A stretch of 64,000 nt of DNA, taken from NCBI RefSeq assembly GCF_025642135.1, contig NZ_CP106793.1, positions 1 through 64,000 on the forward strand, read 5' to 3'. The translations under genes and the position numbers were made by a program. The notes below the pieces were generated by a model. That model was not told the DNA's origin. It made no database searches and worked only from the letters and a program-made list of their open reading frames with translations. Positions 38,546 through 47,922 of this stretch are shown in pieces (the first letter of the stretch is position 1; each line of letters begins with the position of its first letter). This DNA comes from Streptomyces cynarae. GTDB lineage: Bacteria; Actinomycetota; Actinomycetes; Streptomycetales; Streptomycetaceae.

Positions 38546-39572
38546 GTGTCTTTTAAGCCTTCGCCTGTTGCCTCCGAGCCTGTCGTTCCTCCTTTGACGC
38601 GGCCGCAGTTGGCCGAGGCTCGGCGTGTGCGGGCGGCTGAGTTGTTCGAGCAAGGACGCTCGAGTGCTGAGATCGCACGGATGCTGGGGGTCAGCGACGA
38701 AAGCGTACGGCGGTGGAAACGGGTGTGGGAGGAAGGCGGCGCTGATGCCTTGCGGCGACGCCCGGCCACCGGTCGTCCGCCGAAACTGGACGATGCCCAG
38801 GTCGAACAGGTGCGGACCGCGCTGGAACAGGGCGCCCAGGCGCATGGCTTCGAGGCTGATCTGTGGACGCTGGAGCGGGTTGGTCTGGTGGTCGAGCGGG
38901 TGGCAGGGGTGTCATTGTCGCGGGCGTCGGTCTGGCGTCTGCTGACCAGTCGGTTGGGCTGGAGCCTGCAGCGGCCGGAGCGTCGGGCGGTGGAGCGGGA
39001 CGAGTCCGAGATCGCCCGCTGGATCGCTCATGAGTGGCCACGCATCAAAAAGGGGCGATGAACAAACGTGCCTGGATCGTCTTCCTCGACGAATCGGGCG
39101 TCTCGCTGCTACCCCAGGTCCGACGCACCTATGCACCCCGCGGCCGCACTTCGCTCTTGCGGCATCGACTGAACTGGAAGCGCGCCTCAATGGCCGCGGC
39201 TCTCGGCTACCACGCCTCAGACCCCGACCGCGGGCCTCGCCTGTGCTTCCACCTCAAGCCCGGCAGTTATGACACCGCCGCTCTGATCGAGGTCCTTCAA
39301 CAGCTCAAGGCGTTCTACCGCGGAGAGCGGGTGGTGCTGGTCTGGGACGGACTGTCCGCCCACTGGAGCCGGACCATGCGGGCTTGGGCCGCCGAACAAG
39401 ACTGGCTGACCCCTGAACGATTACCGGCTTACGCGCCTGAGCTCAACCCGGTAGAACTGCTGTGGTCGTCGCTCAAGAAACGCGAACTCGCCAACCTCGC
39501 CGGCGACCACCTCGCAGACGTCGCCGACGCCACCGAACAAGGCATTCGCCGCATCAACCAGAACGATGGGCC
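38546..39572 (+). pseudogene. IS630-family transposase, two-frame, 3' end cut by IS3
   Basis: The first frame (38546-39061) carries the helix-turn-helix regions: AELFEQGRSSAEIARMLGVS and RPPKLDDAQVEQVRTALEQG. The second frame, shifted by -1 and entering around 39034-39061, has the DDE core: WIVFLDESGVSLLPQ, VVLVWDGLSAHWS and PAYAPELNPVELLWSSLKKR. The overlap contains the run AAAAAGGGG just before the first frame's stop, a plausible slippery site, and IS630 members can use programmed -1 frameshifting. The final residues (RRINQNDG) end where the IS3 end begins at 39573, so the C-terminus is lost. Confidence 0.75.
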
Positions 39573-39898
39573 TTGCCCCCGAGTCTTGGACACGGGTTAT
39601 GCGGCTGGGGTCAGCGTAGTTGGTGTTGTCCGGGACGCTGTTTCGTAGGCGATGGGACTGCGTTGTCCGAGGCGGGAGTGACGGCGTCGGGTGTTGTAGC
39701 GGTGCAGCCAGCCGAACGCGTCGAGGCGGGCCTCGCGCTCGCTCGACCAGTGCTTGCGGCCCTGGAGCGTCTCGCGTTTGCAGGTCGCGTTGAAGGACTC
39801 GGCAAGTGCGTTGTCCGCGCTGGAGCCGATCGCGCTCATCGACTGGCGGATACGGCCTGCCGGCAGGCGTCGGAGAAGGCCCGGCTGGTGTACTGGGC

Positions 39899-41388
39899 GA
39901 GTTCAACCGGTCGTTGCAACACCAGGCTGCAGTAGTGAGCGTAGCTGCTCCTCGAAGACCTCGGCCGGGGTCTTCCAGCCGAGGATCTTGCGGGGTCGGT
40001 TATTGATCGCCAGGGCGACGGCTTCGAGGTCCTCGGCGGACCACCGGGACAGGTCGGTGCCCTTCGGGAAGTACTGCCGCAGCAGCCCGTTCGTGTTCTC
40101 GTTCGTGGGTCGCTGCCAGGGCGAGTGCGGATCGGCGAAGAACACCTTCGTCCCGGTCTCGAGCGCGAACTGGGCATGCCCGGAGAGTTCCTTCCCGCGG
40201 TCCCAGGTCAGTGTCTTGCGGAGCTGCTCGGGGAGCTTCGTCATCGACACAGCGAGGGCAATGTTCATCGTGACGGCGCCGTAACCGCCCAACGCCGGGC
40301 CGTTCTTCACGGGCGGCACCTCGCCCCAGCCCTCCATCCTCGGCAGATGCACCAGGAGGGTGGATCGGCTGCTACGCTCGACGAGCGTGCCGATCGCGGA
40401 CCGGCCCGTCCCGATGATCAGATCGCCTTCCCAATGCCCCGGGACCGCGCGGTCTGCGGCCTCTGCAGGACGTTCACTGAGGACGACATCCGCGGTGACA
40501 TGCCCTTGCGGCTTGTTCCGTGACCTTGACCGGGGCTCTCGAAGCGCCCGCCCGGTGCGCAGGCAGGCGACCAGCTCACGCTTGAGCGCACCACGGCCCT
40601 CGATGAACAGCGACTGGTAGATCGCCTCGTGGCTGATGCGCATGGACTCATCCTCGGGGAAGTCGGCCTTCAACCGGTGCGAGATCTGTTCCGGGCTCCA
40701 TGCTGTCGCCCACCGCCTGTCTTGCCGGTGCGGCTTGTTCAGCCCTTTCCACGGAGGCGTCTGCGGTCCTGCGGCGACGGTCCCGTCAGGCCGGTGAACG
40801 TTCCCCGACAACCTCTTCTGAACGTACTCACGCAACCGGTCGTTGCCCAGGAGCTTCGCGCTCTTCGGGCGTTTGGCCGCCTGCTGAGCCTTCCACTGGG
40901 CGACCGTCGCGCGGTACTCCTGCTTGCCGCTGCGCGTGGCGGCGTTGCGGCGCAGTTCTCGAGAGATTGTCCCGGGGTCACGCCCCAGGGCGCGGGCGAT
41001 CTCGCGCACACCCTTGCTCATCGCTCTGAGGATCGCGATCTCCTCGCGTTCCTCGAACGTGAGGTACCGGCCCGAGGGCTCGGCCAACGAGATCGGAGGC
41101 ATGCCGCCAGCGTGACGAAACCACCTCGCACCCACCGGCCACGACACGCCGACCGCCAGCGACGCCTCGGCCGTCGTGACGCCCGTGGCGATCAGTCGCC
41201 AGAACTGGCGCTGCACGACCCGAGACGGATCAGGCCGCCCCGGCGAGCGCATCGCCGGCCGCAACGCACGGTCAGCGCGCCACTGCCGACGCCGCCCCTC
41301 CGGAACATCGCTGGTCTTCAAACTCCAGTCCGCCGTGGCCACGTCGCACACCTCCGAGATCAGGGTGTTGCGACGACCAGTTGAATCC
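39899..41388 (-). mobile_element. IS30-family insertion sequence inside IS3
   Basis: Terminal inverted repeats of about 22 bases are visible: the left reads TTCAACCGGTCGTTGCAACA and the complement of the right reads TTCAACTGGTCGTCGCAACA. CTGGGC lies at both flanks (39893-39898 and 41392-41397) and belongs to the reconstructed OrfB codons Ala-Gln, consistent with a short target duplication. Exact outer bases are uncertain by a few positions. Confidence 0.8.
39903..41342 (-). CDS. IS30 transposase
   Basis: Intact 479-residue DDE transposase. The GTG at 41342 has GGAGG eight bases upstream and lies inside the element; the frame is open beyond it into IS3. The N-terminal helix-turn-helix is GRYLTFEEREEIAILRAMSK then EIARALGRDPGTISRELRRN. 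The catalytic core shows GHWEGDLIIGTGRSAIGTLV, TLTWDRGKELSGH and SPWQRPTNENTNGLLRQYFP. The C-terminus LAINNRPRKILGWKTPAEVF is the family signature. Because gene and ends are intact, this is the most likely active transposase in the window. Confidence 0.88.
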   Translation of the reverse strand: MATADWSLKTSDVPEGRRRQWRADRALRPAMRSPGRPDPSRVVQRQFWRLIATGVTTAEASLAVGVSWPVGARWFRHAGGMPPISLAEPSGRYLTFEEREEIAILRAMSKGVREIARALGRDPGTISRELRRNAATRSGKQEYRATVAQWKAQQAAKRPKSAKLLGNDRLREYVQKRLSGNVHRPDGTVAAGPQTPPWKGLNKPHRQDRRWATAWSPEQISHRLKADFPEDESMRISHEAIYQSLFIEGRGALKRELVACLRTGRALREPRSRSRNKPQGHVTADVVLSERPAEAADRAVPGHWEGDLIIGTGRSAIGTLVERSSRSTLLVHLPRMEGWGEVPPVKNGPALGGYGAVTMNIALAVSMTKLPEQLRKTLTWDRGKELSGHAQFALETGTKVFFADPHSPWQRPTNENTNGLLRQYFPKGTDLSRWSAEDLEAVALAINNRPRKILGWKTPAEVFEEQLRSLLQPGVATTG

Positions 41389-41986
41389 ACCCTGGGCCCC
41401 GTGGTCGGTGTGCATGACCGCCCCGGCGAGACTGCCGCGGGTGCGTTCGGCGGCGGCCAGGGCGTCGGTGACGAGATCGGTGCGCATGTGATCCGCGATC
41501 GCCCAGCCAACCAGACGGCGTGAGGCGAGGTCGATCACGGTGGCCAGGTAGAGGAACTTCCCGCCCTCCAGCGGGAGATAGGTGATGTCGCCGACGTACT
41601 TCGTGTTCGGCTCACTTGCGGTGAAGTCGCGGCCGATCAGGTCCGGGGCCTTCGCCGCGGCCGGGTCCGCGGTCGTGGTGCGGTGCCTGCGCCGCAGCCG
41701 CACTCCCGCCAGGCCGATGCTCCGCATCACCCGGGCGATCCGCTTGTGGTTGATGCGCCCGTCTCGCGGAGTTCGGCGGTGATCCTGGGGACGCCGTAGG
41801 TGCCGCCCGATTCGTGGTGCACGGCCCGTATCCGGGTGGCAAGGCGGACGTCGGCGGCCTGGCGGGCGGCCCGAGCCTCAGCGGTGCGGCGCCAGTAGTA
41901 GAAGCTGGAACGGGCGGTGCCCAGGATGGTGCACAGCCGCTTCACGCCGTACCGGCGCTGGTGGTCGGCGACGAACTGGAAGCGGT

Positions 41987-42292
41987 TCACCAGCGTGTCT
42001 CCCCGGCGAAATACTTGGCCGCCTTGCGCAGGATCTCGCGTTCCTCCTCCAGCTCACGGACCTTCTTGCGCAGAGCGGCGTTCTCCGCCTCCAACGGCGT
42101 GGGCGGCTCGGTGGATACCTCCGCCCGGCGTCCCCGCGGCCGGCTCGCGCCAGCCGCCCGGACCCAGTTACGCAGGGTCTCGGGATTGATCCCCAGATCG
42201 GCGGCAACCTGCCGGATCGTCGCCTCGGGCCGCGACTGGTACAGCGCGACCGCGTCCGCCTTGAACTGCGGCGGATAGTTCTTCATGACCAC
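41987..42292 (-). CDS. IS3 OrfA
   Basis: 101-residue helix-turn-helix protein of the IS3 element. It reads MKNYPPQFKADAVALYQSRP, IRQVAADLGINPETLRNWVR and a leucine-zipper-type segment (LEAENAALRKKVRELEEERE then ILRKAAKYFAGE). Its stop overlaps the OrfB start in ATGA. OrfA is intact although OrfB is split. Confidence 0.8.
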   Translation of the reverse strand: MVMKNYPPQFKADAVALYQSRPEATIRQVAADLGINPETLRNWVRAAGASRPRGRRAEVSTEPPTPLEAENAALRKKVRELEEEREILRKAAKYFAGETRW

Positions 42293-42358
42293 GAGATGTC
42301 CGTTCTCAGATCCTCAGGATCCAGTGTCTCGTGTGTCCAAGATCAGGGGTCAAGGCCC

Positions 42359-43208
42359 AACCGGTGGCCGGCCGGCCATGGCGAGCCGGACTCCTCTTCC
42401 TCGGGGGCTCGTTGTGGCTCGGGCTCTGGCGCCTTGGGCATTAGGACGTGCAGGCAGCGGCGGTGTTGTGCGACGGTTCGCTCGGCGGCCTCGCTCAGGT
42501 TGTGCCACAAGTGCCACCGGTCCGCGACCTGAACGGCCTGCGGCGCCCCGGCGGCGCCTTCTGCGTAGAACGGGGCGCGGTCGCGGCAGATGACTTCGAC
42601 ACCGGGCCGCTGGGCCAGCCACGCGGCCAGCGTTGATGCCTCCCGATCGGGCAGCAGGTCGACGGGCCGCCGGGTTTCGATGTCGACGAGGACGGTGCCG
42701 TAGTGGCGGCCCTTGCGAGTGGCGTATTCATCGACCCCGACCACCCGCGGCGCGGGCACCACCGGCTCAGGAAGGGCGTCGACCAGGCGCAAAAACGTGC
42801 TGCGGCTGACGGTCACTCCGAAGACGCGGGCCAGCCGGGCGCCGGCCCGGCCGGCCAGGGCGAGCCCGACCGCTGCCAGGGCGGCACGGAGCCGCTCGGT
42901 CCGCTGGCCGTGCCTGCAAGTCAGGCCGGGTATCTGCTCGACAAAGGTGCGTCGCGCGCACGCCGTGTTCCTGCTGGCGAACCGACGGACCCGTAGCTGC
43001 AGTACGACGCTTCGTCCGGCGCTCGGGACATCAGCGGGAAACCGCAGGTAGGACCCGTGAACACGGCTGGAGCATGTCCCGCACTCCGGGCAAACGGCGC
43101 CCACCGAAGTGCACTGCGCTCGACACGTACTGTCTCGGTGTTCACGTCCACCGACAGCACCGCGACGTCCGCGATCGACGGAAACAACAGCTCCTTCAGC
43201 CGGAGCAC
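42359..43208 (-). pseudogene. ISL3-family transposase N-terminal two-thirds
   Basis: From GTG 43208 the sequence reads [20 protein letters not shown], then one frame over [20 protein letters not shown] with the zinc-binding cysteines, [40 protein letters not shown] with the first catalytic Asp and [16 protein letters not shown] with the second. It is cut at 42358 by the IS3 end. An 11-base run of C at 43220-43230 lies just upstream of the start. A candidate element end (TGAGCCAGAAGCC) is near 43334. Confidence 0.65.
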
Positions 43209-43379
43209 GACCTCCTTTTCCCCCCCCCCCGAACTGTCGGCCCAGCCGCCTTCACCACGGCTCATTTTCGGACGACTTCGGGTGCCTCCCAGGGACGCCG
43301 TGTCGTCACTCAGAGTTGCCGGGTCACAGAAGTTGAGCCAGAAGCCATTCTCGTGAACAAGGCCAGCACGCCGCCCCGC

Positions 43380-43935
43380 ACGACCTGTTCACCTCCACTC
43401 GGACGCTCCAACGGCCACCGCGCGACCCCGCCGACGTGCGAGGGGAAGATCGCCGGCGCCTGCAGGCGAGTTGGCCGTCCAGCGTCATCTGCGGCGCTAT
43501 CGCACCGGGCGTGGACACACGCCCGCCGTCGGTCCCAAGCCTCCCTCGGTCCGCGAGGTCACCTCATGGATCATGACTCATCCCGAACACCTCCGCGACG
43601 GCGATGCCGACAAGCTGCGTCGCCTGCGTGAGCGCGACCCCGAGCTGGACCGGCTCACCGGCCACGTCAGGAAGTTCGCCGCCCTGATGACTACACGCCA
43701 CGGCGACCGACTCGAGGAGTGGATCACCGAAGCCGAAAAGGACACCCTGGCCCCGCTGGCTTCCTTCGCCCGCAACCTCCGCCGTGATCTCGATGCCGTC
43801 CGCAACGGCCTGTCCCTGCCCTACAGTTCCGGCGCCGTGGAGGGCAACATCAACCGGCTGAAGATGCTGAAACGACAGATGTTCGGCCGGGCCGGCCTCG
43901 ATCTCCTTCGCAAACGCGTCCTGCTCGCACGATGA
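43380..43935 (+). pseudogene. ISL3-family transposase C-terminal fragment
   Basis: It reads VQRHLRRYRTGRGHTPAVGP, KPPSVREVTSWIMTHPEHLR, GHVRKFAALMTTRHGDRLEE and SSGAVEGNINRLKMLKRQMF to a stop at 43935. This is the C-terminal catalytic Glu region of ISL3 transposases. It faces away from the ISL3 N-terminal piece to the left, so the two are not one gene. It is followed directly by an IS256 fragment. Confidence 0.65.
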
Positions 43936-43968
43936 GCCAGACCGTCCGGATCACAAGATCGTCGACAG

Positions 43969-44722
43969 AACCAAGATCCGCGACGGCGCGGTCGCCAACC
44001 GGCCCGTCTATGTGGCCCTGGCCGTCACCGTCGAGGGCCGGCGGGAGATTCTGGGCCTGTGGGCCGGCGACGGTGGTGAAGGCGCCAAGCACTGGCTACA
44101 CATCCTCACCGAGATCAAGAACCGCGGCGTGAGCGACGTGCTGATGCTGGTCTGCGACGGCCTCAAAGGCCTGCCCGAGGCAGTGGAGACGGTCTGGCCT
44201 CGCACCATCGTGCAGACCTGCGTGGTCCACCTGTTGCGGAACTCCTTCCGCTATGCCGCCCGCCAGGACTGGGACAAGATCGCCAAGCTCCTCAAGCCCG
44301 TCTACACCGCTCCCACCGAAGAGGCCGCCCTGGACCGGTTCGCCGAGTTCGCCGACGCCTGGGGCAGGAAGTATCCGGCGATCGTGAAACTGTGGGAGAA
44401 CGCATGGGAGGAGTTCACCCCGTTCCTGCGGTTCGACACCGAGGTCCGCCGGATCATCTGCACCACCAACGCGATCGAGTCGGTCAACGCGCGGATCCGG
44501 CGAGCGGTCAAGGCCCGCGGACACTTCCCGAACGAGCAGGCCGCCCTGAAATGCGTCTACATGGCCATCATGTCCCTCGACCCCACCGGCAAGGGCCAAG
44601 CCCGCTGGACCATGCGCTGGAAGACCGCGCTGAACGCCTTCGACATCACCTTCGACGGCCGACTCTCAACAGCCCGCCAGTAACCAAACCACCCTGGTTA
44701 CACCGCTCGTTTGACAGACCCT
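43969..44722 (+). mobile_element. Partial IS256 copy (3' half, inverted relative to 18.7 kb)
   Basis: Encodes the C-terminal half of the same transposase as at 18698-20000 with a few substitutions: KIRDGAVANRPVYVALAVTV, LVCDGLKGLPEAVETVWPRT, CTTNAIESVNARIRR and NAFDITFDGRLSTARQ with stop at 44683. The right terminal repeat (GTTACACCGCTCGTTTGACA) is retained at about 44697-44722. The 5' half and left end are missing. The frame is open here, without the one-base losses seen in the other copy. Confidence 0.75.
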
Positions 44723-44908
44723 GTTCCCCGCCCAGGGACGTGGCTGATGTCGGTGAGGCGGGATCCGCCCGGTCTTCGAGGGCGCAGGAGCACCACCGTC
44801 GGCAGCCCGGCGCCGCGCAGTCCGGTTCGAAGGCGGTCAATGCCCCCGGGGGCACATCAGGAAACGGTGACCCCGAGCTGCTGAATGGCCCATGTTCTTG
44901 AAGGGGTT

Positions 44909-44955
44909 CGAGGATTGCCCTGCGGGGCCCGGACAGCCTCGCAGGGCAATCCTCG
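44909..44955. terminator. 16-bp perfect inverted repeat, terminator-like
   Basis: CGAGGATTGCCCTGCG (44909-44924) and CGCAGGGCAATCCTCG (44940-44955) pair perfectly across a 15-base loop. It lies in a gene-free stretch (44723-45039) and about 85 bases downstream of the monooxygenase stop, which reads towards it. A terminator for that gene is the simplest reading. Confidence 0.55.
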
Positions 44956-45039
44956 GAAAGCGACGGCTTCTTGAAGATCGTGCAGACGCTCAGGTGGCCG
45001 AGAACGGTAAGGAGTACATCGGTTCGGGGTTCGAGAGGT

Positions 45040-46159
45040 TCATTGGCCCTTCTCGGTGAACCAGTCGATCAGGCCCTGGGCCGTGTTGTGGGGGGAGTCG
45101 ATGCCGGGCATCTCGTCGGTGACGGCCTCGGCGCTGCGGGGGAACATGGCCTGCTCGTACTCAGTGAGCGCCGTCTCGATGTCGTCGGGGTGCGCGGCGA
45201 GGACTTCACCGAGTTCGGCGCCGTCGAGCATGGCTAGGTTGGCGCCCTCGCCGTTGGGAGCTGCGAGGTGGGCGGCGTCGCCGAGGAGGGTCACTCCCGG
45301 TACGCGGTCCCACCGGTGCCCGGTCGGCAGGGCGTAGAGGGGGCGCAGGACCGGCGCGACGTCGTTGTCGGTGATCAGCGCGGTGAGCTCCGGTGCCCAG
45401 CCGTCGAATTCCTGCGCGATCCGCGCGGTGGCCGTGGCGGCATCGGTGAGATCGATGGCGGCGAACCAGTCCTGCGGCTCGGACAGCCCCACGTAGGCGT
45501 GCAGAGTGTCGTCCTTTTCCCGGTGAGCGAAGATCTCCCTGCCCGGTGAAGGAGCGATCAGCATCCCGCCGCCGACCGCTTTCGCGGCGGCCGGGTGCCG
45601 GGTGTCGGCGTCGAACAGGTAGGTCTCGACGACCGATTTACCGATGTACTCGGGTGTGGCGGTGGACAGCAGCGGCCGGACCCTTGACCACGCGCCGTCC
45701 GCGCCGACCAGCAGGCTGGTGACGACGGTGCCGCCGTCGGCGAACGCCACCTCGTGGCGGCCCTCGCCGAGGGCACGGGTGCCGCTGACCTTGTGCCCCC
45801 ACCGCACGGTGCCCACCGGGAGTGAGTCGAGCAGGATCTGCCGCAGGTCGCCGCGCTGCACCTCGGGACGTCCGCCCGTACCGTCGTCGGCTTGGTCGAG
45901 TAGCACAGTCCCGTCCCGGTCCAGGATCCGCAGCGCCTGGCGGCCCTTCAGGACGATTGCGTGGAACTCGTCCATCAGGTCGGCCGCCTTGAGTGCGAGC
46001 TGCCCGTTGTAGTCGTGGATGTCGAGCAATCCGCCCTGCGCGCGCCGAGGCGGACGACTCCGCCTCGTAGACCGTGACCGGGATTCCGTGGACGTGCAGG
46101 ACGCGGGCCAGCGTGAGTCCGCCGAGTCCGCCGCCGATGATCGTGACTGGGGTGTGCAT
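45040..46159 (-). pseudogene. FAD-dependent aromatic monooxygenase, Tet(X)-like, one frame change
   Basis: Flavoprotein hydroxylase of about 373 residues. ATG 46159 follows GAAGGAG. The FAD-binding GxGxxG is [20 protein letters not shown] at residues 6-25. The frame is broken near 46040, where a GC pair appears to be missing from a GC repeat, and then continues: [52 protein letters not shown] and VTLLGDAAHLAAPNGEGANL with the second FAD motif (GDAAH). Overall layout, including the LDIH and RGDLR motifs, resembles tetracycline destructase Tet(X) and related small-molecule hydroxylases. The substrate is unknown. Flanked by an IS256 copy and a small hypothetical gene. Confidence 0.75.
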
Positions 46160-46431
46160 GGTGGCTCCTTCGAGATCGGGCCGCCCAGTGAGCTCCGGCC
46201 GGCCTTCTCTGGAAAGGTGCCAGCCCCCGCCTACGAGCCACCGACATCCGACCGACAGCACCCCACCGTGCTCCGACATGGCACCGACACCGCAGATCAG
46301 CTGGCTGTCAGATGGACACGCCCCCTGGTTGAGCCCGTACCAACTGATCGTTTCAGAATGCCGCTCGACGGAGATGCCGGAAGCCCCTGTGTGACAATCG
46401 CTTCGAGCGTGGACGGGGCGGGGGAGGCCCC

Positions 46432-46869
46432 ATGGAACGGAGCTCGGCTGCGGAAGAACCGCACGTGGTGACCGCGCGTGATCTTGTGATCGGTTACATC
46501 GATGCCCTCAACGCGGTTGGTGTGGCCATGAGAGCCGCGATCACCCCGCTTGAACGGCTTGGGGACATGCTCAGCCTGGTCCGTTCGCACCGGATCATCA
46601 GCCGCAGCGGCGAAATCGGTACCTACTCCTACCAGGTCCACGGAGCAGGCTGCCTCTTCATCAGCGACAACCGCACCGAGATCGACGTGGACTTCGCGGC
46701 CGACGGCAGGGAGATCTTCGATTTCTGGCGGCTGCGCTGCTATGGGCAGAGTTTGCCTGAGCCTCATGACCCCACGGAACAGGACTTGCGGTCCGCAGTG
46801 GAGTCGCTGAAGCCCCTGCTGGTCGAGGTGCGGCCAGGGTGGTTCAGCGTGGCTGAGACTTCAGCATGA
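46432..46869 (+). CDS. Hypothetical protein, DUF6896-like (145 aa)
   Basis: Soluble protein with no signal peptide. An N-terminal helical part ([20 protein letters not shown]) is followed by a beta region: [40 protein letters not shown] and a C-terminal helix [20 protein letters not shown]. The HGAG...DVDF...FDFWRL pattern resembles the DUF6896 family, which is often seen near toxin or immunity genes; this is a weak match. Start ATG 46432; the frame is undamaged. No role can be assigned. Confidence 0.5.
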   Translation: MERSSAAEEPHVVTARDLVIGYIDALNAVGVAMRAAITPLERLGDMLSLVRSHRIISRSGEIGTYSYQVHGAGCLFISDNRTEIDVDFAADGREIFDFWRLRCYGQSLPEPHDPTEQDLRSAVESLKPLLVEVRPGWFSVAETSA

Positions 46870-46920
46870 GACCGGCGTGTCAACTGGCGGTTGATGATCT
46901 TCGTCGGCAGGGTCTGCGGG

Positions 46921-47067
46921 GTGTCCGATGTTCTTGTCCCTGATGGCCTGTGGAAGCGCATAGCCCCCCTGCTGCCACCGCAGCCGGAGCGAAGGCGCCG
47001 GCACCCAGACCGGCTTCGGGTGCTGGACCGCGTTGCACTGGCGGGGCTGCCTGCCCGTGCTGTCTAG
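46921..47067 (+). pseudogene. IS5-family transposase N-terminal stub
   Basis: GTG 46921 starts SDVLVPDGLWKRIAPLLPPQ then PERRRRHPDRLRVLDRVALA and stops at 47067. This is the usual N-terminus of Streptomyces IS5-family transposases. The rest of the element is absent; an endonuclease fragment overlaps its end on the other strand. Confidence 0.6.
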
Positions 47068-47300
47068 AGATTGAACGTGCCCACGACGGGTGAGTGGTCG
47101 GAAGGCTTGTCGTGCGGTGCGGCCGGCTGCGTGGCCGCCACGCTCGGCAGCTTGTTGGTCCGGGTGGAGGTCTTCTCGAACTTCCCCATAAGGGAGTGGC
47201 TGATCAGTATGTGGTCGATGAGTTCAGGCTGGCCCTCGAAGGCGCGGGAGTAGCCGCCTTGTTCCAGGACGCGCGGGGCGTTCAAGGCTTCGGTGCTGCG
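47064..47300 (-). pseudogene. C-terminal stub of an endonuclease/exonuclease/phosphatase family protein
   Basis: The frame reads FEGQPELIDHILISHSLMGK, a linker, then PHDKPSDHSPVVGTFNL and a stop. The IDHILIS and SDHSPV motifs are the last two catalytic motifs (Asp-His) of the EEP superfamily. No upstream motifs are present, so most of the gene is gone. It abuts an unrelated methyltransferase fragment. Confidence 0.6.
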
Positions 47301-47744
47301 CCAGGAGCGGGCCGTCGCGCGCTGTGAGCGGATCACTGTTGCGGTAGATCTGCGTGAGGACTCGCCAGGCGCGCTGGCCGCCGCAGGGCACGACCCGACG
47401 GTGCCGACCGTGTGGATCGCCGAAGGACTGCTGATCTATCTGCCCGAGGATGCGGTGGAGTTGCTGCTGGCCAGGATCAGCCGGCGGCAGGCGGTCGGAT
47501 GGGGCTGACGTTGGGCTCGCGCGGCGTGATCGAGCGCTTCGGCGCGGACGCCGTGCCGGGATCGGCGGCGTCCGTGTGGGTCTCGGAGATGCCCGACGAC
47601 CCGGTGGGCTGGCTGGCCGGGCACGGCGGGGAGACCGACAGCCACACCCTGCGCGAGCGCGCTGCCGCCTACGCCCGCCCGATCAGCACCCCGCCGCAGC
47701 ACGAGGAGCGGCCCGGCGGACTGATCTCGGCGGTCCGCCAGTAG
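47300..47744 (+). pseudogene. C-terminal part of a TIGR00027-type SAM-dependent methyltransferase
   Basis: Reading ITVAVDLREDSPGALAAAGH, TVWIAEGLLIYLPEDAVELL then, one base lost near 47500, LTLGSRGVIERFGADAVPGS, GWLAGHGGETDSHTLRERAA and the end GGLISAVRQ. WIAEGLLIYLP is the family signature after the SAM-binding region. The N-terminal SAM-binding half is missing. Confidence 0.6.
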
Positions 47745-47922
47745 AGCGCCTCCCGGTTCGCAATCTGCGCTGCGGATCAAACACTGTGACCGCTCGTCCG
47801 CGTGTTCTCCTCGATCAACACCCCGGGAGGGGGAGCGGGCATTCCCACTCCCCCGGGGGCCGTCCACGGGGCCGCCCGAGTGTGACTCGGGCGGGACTGA
47901 ACCGGTGGGGTCACACGCGGTG

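Larger units (their letters stand above)
39597..41990 (-). pseudogene. IS3 OrfB (integrase core), split by IS30
   Basis: The 5' part (41990 to about 41390) reads MNRFQFVADHQRRYGVKRLC, AVHHESGGTYGVPRITAELR, then one frame over MMRSIGLAGVRLRRRHRTTT, PNTKYVGDITYLPLEGGKFL and ends in VMHTDHGAQ. After the 1.49-kb IS30 it resumes as AQYTSRAFSDACRQA, SAIGSSADNALAESFNATCK and RRRHSRLGQRSPIAYE to a stop at 39597. The catalytic Asp pair and Glu are all recognisable. Besides the insertion there is a one-base change near 41740. OrfB starts at ATGA overlapping the OrfA stop. Confidence 0.75.
39573..42358 (-). mobile_element. IS3-family insertion sequence interrupted by IS30
   Basis: Ends share an inverted repeat: the left reads TTGCCCCCGAGTCTTGGACA and the complement of the right reads TTGACCCCTGATCTTGGACA. 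Without the IS30 insert the element is about 1.3 kb, normal for IS3. GGGCCTTG is present at both outer edges, so the terminal repeat may extend a little further. The flanking genes differ (IS630 to the left, ISL3 to the right), so it did not simply insert into one gene that is still present. Confidence 0.7.

Noticed and set aside
44909..44955. A telomere-type palindrome or replication origin
   Set aside because: It is a single hairpin without the series of palindromes of Streptomyces telomeres, and it is placed as expected for a terminator of the monooxygenase gene.
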